Source of the DNA: Janthinobacterium sp. J1-1
GTDB lineage: Bacteria; Pseudomonadota; Gammaproteobacteria; Burkholderiales; Burkholderiaceae_D
NCBI RefSeq assembly: GCF_030944405.1
Contig: NZ_CP132339.1
Location: 620,001 to 684,000 of the forward strand
Length of the DNA: 64,000 bases
Direction: 5' to 3'
Of the stretch, positions 61,949 to 64,000 are shown in pieces (position 1 is the stretch's first letter; the number at the start of each line of letters is the position of its first letter). A program made the translations under genes and the position numbers. Below the pieces are notes generated by a model. It had not been told where the DNA came from. It did not search any database and saw only the letters and a list, made by a program, of their open reading frames with translations.

Positions 61949-62557
61949 ATGATCGCCCAAGCCCTGTTCACTCCCGCCCAGCAAAAGCTGCTGGGACTGC
62001 TGTTTGTCCGCGTCAACGAAGGCTTTCATCTGAACGAGATCATGCGGCTGACGGGTCTGGGCAGCGCGTCGGCGCAGCGCGAGTTGCGGCGGCTGCATGA
62101 TGCGGGGCTGATCACGTCCGAGCGCATCGGCAATGTGCGGCGCTTCTGGCCGAACAAGGAAAGCCTGGTGTATCCCGAGTTGAGCGGCCTGGTGCAAAAG
62201 ACCTTCGGCCTGGTGGGAGTGCTCAGCAGCACACTGGCGCCGTTGCGCGCCCAGCTGCAGCTGGCCTTTGTGTCCGGCGCCACCGCCAAGGGCCAGGATC
62301 TTCCCGGCAGCGCCATCGATCTGCTGCTGGTGGCCGAGGAGGCCAATTACGGCGATTTGTTGACTCGCCTGGCGCCGGCCGAGCGAACCTTGCGCCGCAA
62401 AATCAATCCGAACCTGTATACCCTGGCCGACTACCAGCGCCGGCTGCGCGAGGGCCAGCCGTTTTTGCTGCAGGTATTGCAACAGCCAAAATTGTTCGTG
62501 ATTGGCGATGAACGCACACTGACGTCGATATCTTTGCCTGAAGTCAGCGGATTTTAA
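61949..62557 (+). CDS. Winged-helix regulator with nucleotidyltransferase-like domain
   Basis: A 202-residue protein. Residues 1-75 form an ArsR/MarR-like winged helix (QQKLLGLLFVRVNEGFHLNEIMRLTG, then SASAQRELRRLHDAGLITSER). The second half (from about 105) resembles the minimal nucleotidyltransferase fold: VSGATAKGQDLPGSAIDLLLV stands where active enzymes have GSxARG...SDxDLLV, so the first catalytic Asp is Ala and activity is unlikely. This architecture is widespread and usually of unknown target. Confidence 0.85.
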   Translation: MIAQALFTPAQQKLLGLLFVRVNEGFHLNEIMRLTGLGSASAQRELRRLHDAGLITSERIGNVRRFWPNKESLVYPELSGLVQKTFGLVGVLSSTLAPLRAQLQLAFVSGATAKGQDLPGSAIDLLLVAEEANYGDLLTRLAPAERTLRRKINPNLYTLADYQRRLREGQPFLLQVLQQPKLFVIGDERTLTSISLPEVSGF

Positions 62558-62635
62558 TCGCGCGTGAAAACGATGAAGATTCTGATATAAAGTGGTGCAA
62601 TCTTAAAAGAATATCCGGGACGGACAGACAGGGCG

Positions 62636-63475
62636 ATGAATAAATTACAGGCATTCGGATTGATTGTTTCCCAGGCGGTGCGCGGCGAACTGGTGTTTCC
62701 CATCAGTGTCAATTCCGCGCTGCAATTGCAACTGGCCCTGGCGGAACCCGATTGCCATATCGATCATGCAATCAAACTGGTGCTGGCCGAACCCTTGCTG
62801 GCGGCGCGCACCGTCGCCCTGGCCAACTCGGCCGTCTACAGCCGCGGCGATGCGCGTCCCGTCACCAGCGTGCGCGCGGCCGTCATGCGCATGGGTTACC
62901 GCAATCTGTATTCGCTGGTGGCCGCCATGGTGGTGCGGCAGTTCGGCAGCAAGATCGTCGACCCGGTGCTGCGCCAGAAGGCGGCCCAGCTGTGGGAGCA
63001 TACGGCGCACGTGGCGGCGCTGGCCCATGTGATCGCGCGCCGCGTGACGCATGTCGATGCCGATACGGCGCTGTTCGCCGGCATCGTGCACGAGGTGGGC
63101 GGCTTCTATCTGCTGTCGCGCGCCGACGAGTTTCCCGGCCTGCTGGACGACGATGGCGAGCACTGGATGGAATCGGCCGAGGAAATCATTTCGCGCGAAG
63201 TGATGAAAAAGCTGCTGATCCCGCAACCGGTCAGCGAGGCCATCGAAGGCTTGCGCGACGGCCTGCTGGCGATCCCGCCCGATTCCCTGCTCGACACCCT
63301 CCTGCTGGCCAAGCAACTGTCGCCCGTGCCGTCACCGCTGCAAACGACGTTTATCGAGATGCTGACGCCGTCCGATTCCGTGATCGACTTCATTATCGAC
63401 AACGACACCCTGCAAAGCATTCTGGCCGAATCAAACGAGGAAGTGCGCTCGATGAGCGCGGCGCTGCTGGTGTAG
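62636..63475 (+). CDS. HDOD domain signalling protein
   Basis: A 279-residue protein with a HDOD domain: FPISVNSALQLQLALAEPDCHIDHAIKLVLAEPLLAARTVALANSA at the start, VRAAVMRMGYRNLYSLVAAMVV, and the HD-like LWEHTAHVAALAHVIARR with ALFAGIVHEVGGFYLLSR. HDOD proteins relate to HD-GYP phosphodiesterases but usually lack catalysis and serve in c-di-GMP or stress signalling. It is a single gene with no partner adjacent. Confidence 0.9.
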   Translation: MNKLQAFGLIVSQAVRGELVFPISVNSALQLQLALAEPDCHIDHAIKLVLAEPLLAARTVALANSAVYSRGDARPVTSVRAAVMRMGYRNLYSLVAAMVVRQFGSKIVDPVLRQKAAQLWEHTAHVAALAHVIARRVTHVDADTALFAGIVHEVGGFYLLSRADEFPGLLDDDGEHWMESAEEIISREVMKKLLIPQPVSEAIEGLRDGLLAIPPDSLLDTLLLAKQLSPVPSPLQTTFIEMLTPSDSVIDFIIDNDTLQSILAESNEEVRSMSAALLV

Positions 63476-63524
63476 CTAACACTATGGAAGGCGGAGCTTG
63501 TTCTCGGGGGGAGCAGCTTAATGT

Positions 63525-64000
63525 TCAGGAGTGCCTATTACCTGCTTTGTTGAGGCGAGGAGGGTAGTCTTTAATGAGATCAAGCTCCCATCTCGGAATG
63601 TATTCCAATAGATCAGAGGAAAAGGTTACCCATGCGATTGTGCAGTTTTCACGAATGTGGCGAACGGTCTCCACACCTGGACTGAGTTGATGGGCTTTGC
63701 CTATGCTGCGCCGAAATACGCTTTTATCGATACACAGTTTGCCGTTATGCAAAATGTTAAAGCCGCGCTGGGCGTCATCTTGGGCAATTTTATCGGGGCG
63801 GGATTCGAGATAGATGGGATTTAGGTGTTGACACCAAACCCGCCCCCTTAAGCCATTCTTTCCCGACGCCTTGCCGATGTACTCAATGCTGTCATCATGT
63901 TTTGATCTCCAGACATACAGGCCAGGTAACGTGGGCACCATCTCGCGTGTCAACGTCATAGGGTTGTGTGTAATTGCTAGCAACTCCTTGAGTTCTTCGT
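63525..64000 (-). CDS. GIY-YIG nuclease-like protein (5' end possibly outside window)
   Basis: A minus-strand frame of at least 150 residues. PGLYVWRSKHDDSIEYIGKAS contains the GIY (as GLY) and YIG motifs at normal spacing, and NGLRGRVWCQHL supplies the catalytic Arg region; a later Glu in EYIPRWELDLI could be the metal ligand. The frame stays open to the window edge (EELKELLAITHNP), so the start is uncertain; ATG 63959 and TTG 63983 are candidates. Its base composition is clearly more AT-rich than that of neighbours, suggesting recent acquisition. Similar small GIY-YIG proteins occur in mobile and defence contexts. Confidence 0.75.
   Translation of the reverse strand, partial: EELKELLAITHNPMTLTREMVPTLPGLYVWRSKHDDSIEYIGKASGKNGLRGRVWCQHLNPIYLESRPDKIAQDDAQRGFNILHNGKLCIDKSVFRRSIGKAHQLSPGVETVRHIRENCTIAWVTFSSDLLEYIPRWELDLIKDYPPRLNKAGNRHS

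Overview
The window looks like a chromosomal segment of a high-GC betaproteobacterium of the Oxalobacteraceae (Janthinobacterium / Massilia / Duganella type). This rests on a SAH riboswitch in front of ahcY, the tRNA-tuf-tRNA-secE-nusG-rplKAJL-rpoBC order, an RpoB of 1368 and an RpoC of 1415 residues, and the general style of the proteins. The genus is an inference; no 16S gene is present.

Layout. 1-2474 (minus): the end of dapF plus two overlapping lipid A type acyltransferases. 2661-6873: a methyl-cycle block (metK, SAH riboswitch, ahcY, a small holin-like membrane protein, metF) that makes SAM, removes SAH and supplies methyl-THF. 6890-12077: 5-formyl-THF cyclo-ligase, Slt transglycosylase, a GST, Cca and a GNAT. 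12069-17760: aromatic amino acid catabolism (Lrp/AsnC regulator, hpd, a fused indolepyruvate-type ferredoxin oxidoreductase). 17922-24225: an exported S41 peptidase lipoprotein, a TonB-dependent receptor and an M14 carboxypeptidase, possibly for peptide uptake or processing.

24226-29027 is the accessory region of most interest. A WYL regulator is followed by four co-directional genes with no function I recognise: a small SHOCT-like membrane protein, a 529-residue protein with glycine-rich hydrophobic segments and a coiled coil, a TerB-like helical protein, and a 331-residue glycine-zipper protein. A perfect 22-bp palindrome lies upstream. The architecture (WYL control, TerB-like domain, paired membrane-active proteins) resembles anti-phage or stress modules but matches none I can name.

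29042-47333 is mostly housekeeping: a YkgJ cysteine-cluster protein, an overlapping four-gene envelope operon starting with an MGDG-type glycosyltransferase, a Kef-type antiporter, two exported peptidases, a chemoreceptor gene broken by an in-frame stop, ttcA-folB and a pteridine-reductase-like SDR, a MidA-type methyltransferase, a DnaJ-domain membrane protein, an HD-GYP response regulator and a TPR protein with a degenerate receiver. 47409-61647 holds the tRNA/translation/transcription cluster with its leaders and hairpins. The last 2.3 kb carry a degenerate copy of the rpoC 3' end, a winged-helix regulator, an HDOD protein and an AT-richer GIY-YIG protein running off the edge.

A recurring oddity is a second, diverged copy of a gene's 3' end just downstream of the gene, seen at both hpd and rpoC. 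No CRISPR array, rRNA operon, complete insertion sequence or prophage was seen.
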